DNA of 64,000 nucleotides, taken from Planctomycetota bacterium (GTDB lineage: Bacteria > Planctomycetota > UBA8742 > UBA2392). The translations under genes and the position numbers were made by a program. Shown one piece after another: positions 63,226 to 64,000 of this stretch. The notes under the pieces are model-generated. The model was not told the origin of the DNA. It saw nothing but the letters and a program-made list of their open reading frames with translations, and did not search any database. How positions within the stretch are numbered: position 1 is the first letter of the stretch; every line of letters begins with the position of its first letter. The DNA lies in NCBI GenBank assembly GCA_019636195.1, contig JAHBYA010000001.1:162642-226641 (forward strand), written 5' to 3'.

Positions 63226-64000
63226 ATGCTGTCGCTGGCAGAAATCCGTGCATTGGTACCGTTGCTTGAGCCGTTGGTCCTTGACCGGCGCGTGCAGCGC
63301 GTGATCCAGCCGGACGAGCACACCCTGGTGCTGGAGTTGTACGGCCGCGGCGAGGGCGAAGACTCAGGCGCCAAGCTGTGGCTGGTCATGTCCACGCACC
63401 CGAAGTTCGGGCGGATCTCAACGCGTAGTGAAGCGCCGCCCGCGCCCAGCTTCCCGCCGGACTTCGCGCAATGGGTCAAAGCGCACTGCCACCGCGCGTT
63501 CATCAAGGGCATCCGCGTCGTCAACGATGACCGCCAGGTCGGCCTGCTGCTCAAAGGCAAGCAGGGGGAGTTTGAGCTGTTGCTGTCCCTGATGGGCACC
63601 CGCAGCAACCTGTTTGCGCTGGACAGCGAGGGCCGCATCCAGCACACGCTGCGGCCGCTTACCACTACCCGCGCCGACCTGCGCATGGGCGATGTATACA
63701 CGAACCCCGAAAAGCACGAGGCGCTGGCTGAGTCCAGCAGCCGCTGGCCGGCGTTGCAGGGCGAGCACCTGTTGAAGGCGATCCAGACGCGCTATGAGGC
63801 CCTGGAGACTCGCCGTGACTACGACGAATTACGCGACAGCATTGAGAAGGCGCTGGACAAAGAGCTCGACTTCGCGCGCCGCAAGGCTGAAAAACTGCAC
63901 CAGGACCTGAACGACGCCAAGGACGCCCGCGAGAAAAAGCGCCACGGCGAACTGTTGAAGCAGGTCATGAGCAACCTGAAGCCCGGCGAAACCCACGTAG
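63226..64000 (+). CDS. NFACT/RqcH-like protein (partial, 3' end outside window)
   Basis: ATG at 63226 opens a frame that stays open to the end of the window (258 codons). The N-terminus reads LAEIRALVPLLEPLVLDRRVQRVIQPDEHTLVLELYG, then LWLVMSTHPKFGRIS, PPDFAQWVKAHCHRAFIKGI, LLLSLMGTRSNLFALDSEGRI, and a helical part (KALDKELDFARRKAEKLHQDL). This is the NFACT-N order of bacterial Rqc2/RqcH (FbpA) proteins, which tag stalled nascent chains on the 50S subunit with alanine. The RNA-binding C-terminal half (NFACT-R) is cut off. The preceding 130 bp are repetitive (TTGGAG and GACCATT units). Confidence 0.82.
   Translation, partial: MLSLAEIRALVPLLEPLVLDRRVQRVIQPDEHTLVLELYGRGEGEDSGAKLWLVMSTHPKFGRISTRSEAPPAPSFPPDFAQWVKAHCHRAFIKGIRVVNDDRQVGLLLKGKQGEFELLLSLMGTRSNLFALDSEGRIQHTLRPLTTTRADLRMGDVYTNPEKHEALAESSSRWPALQGEHLLKAIQTRYEALETRRDYDELRDSIEKALDKELDFARRKAEKLHQDLNDAKDAREKKRHGELLKQVMSNLKPGETHV

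Overview
This is a GC-rich bacterial chromosome segment with dense coding on both strands. It has no tRNA, rRNA, CRISPR array, phage or integrase that I could recognise. The gene content suggests a Planctomycetota-like or other PVC/deep-branching Gram-negative lineage. The pointers are one fused SecDF polypeptide, a Uma2-family nuclease, FG-GAP/Calx-beta and He_PIG surface proteins with Gly-rich/Cys/hydrophobic/Arg C-termini, PQQ-like propeller lipoproteins, a sigma-54 activator with a very long sensory region, and several proteins I cannot name. The phylum is inferred from gene content, with moderate confidence.

Layout. 1-13.8 kb is housekeeping: purF (partial, minus), a small lipoprotein, then nusA-infB-yajC-(163-aa protein)-secDF, followed after a strong hairpin by a chorismate mutase/prephenate dehydrogenase and an unknown 564-aa protein. 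13.8-25.1 kb holds pdxJ, divergent from a NodU/CmcH carbamoyltransferase; a minus-strand export operon (HlyD-like adaptor, FtsX-like permease, LolD/MacB-like ATPase) that ends in an aldehyde-dehydrogenase-like protein without its catalytic residues; a GNAT enzyme; and a tightly overlapping operon of a Mo-cofactor oxidoreductase, a QRWNMFSP-motif membrane protein and an HTTM-DCC fusion. 25.1-32.7 kb holds asd behind a possible Lys-codon attenuator, a GNAT gene broken by an in-frame amber codon, a 50-aa membrane protein, an O-methyltransferase with a histone-H1-like tail next to ahcY, a membrane protein, a PQQ-like propeller lipoprotein and small unknown proteins.

32.7-54.0 kb is the accessory, cell-surface part. 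An HTH-TPR regulator is divergent from a 1348-aa FG-GAP/Calx-beta protein. A lipoprotein with two esterase domains and a kexin-like S8 protease sit on either side of a 1568-aa AAA+ GAFTGA activator, and each is preceded by a -24/-12 (sigma-54) promoter. This looks like a local regulon for secreted hydrolases. An isolated nuoF, two truncated STAND/TPR paralogues and an He_PIG surface protein follow. 54-64 kb holds a probable structured RNA upstream of rny, an NmrA-like protein, a Uma2 nuclease, a lipoprotein, a HIT protein, a CHAD-SixA pair, an MsbA-like ABC exporter, mutM, and an NFACT/RqcH-like gene cut by the window end.

Most notable findings: the sigma-54 activator flanked by two matching promoters, with a degenerate Walker B motif; the leader-peptide/terminator arrangement before asd; the ALDH-like pseudoenzyme; the EF-hand in SecDF; the three MYXO-CTERM-like proteins; and several families of intergenic palindromes.
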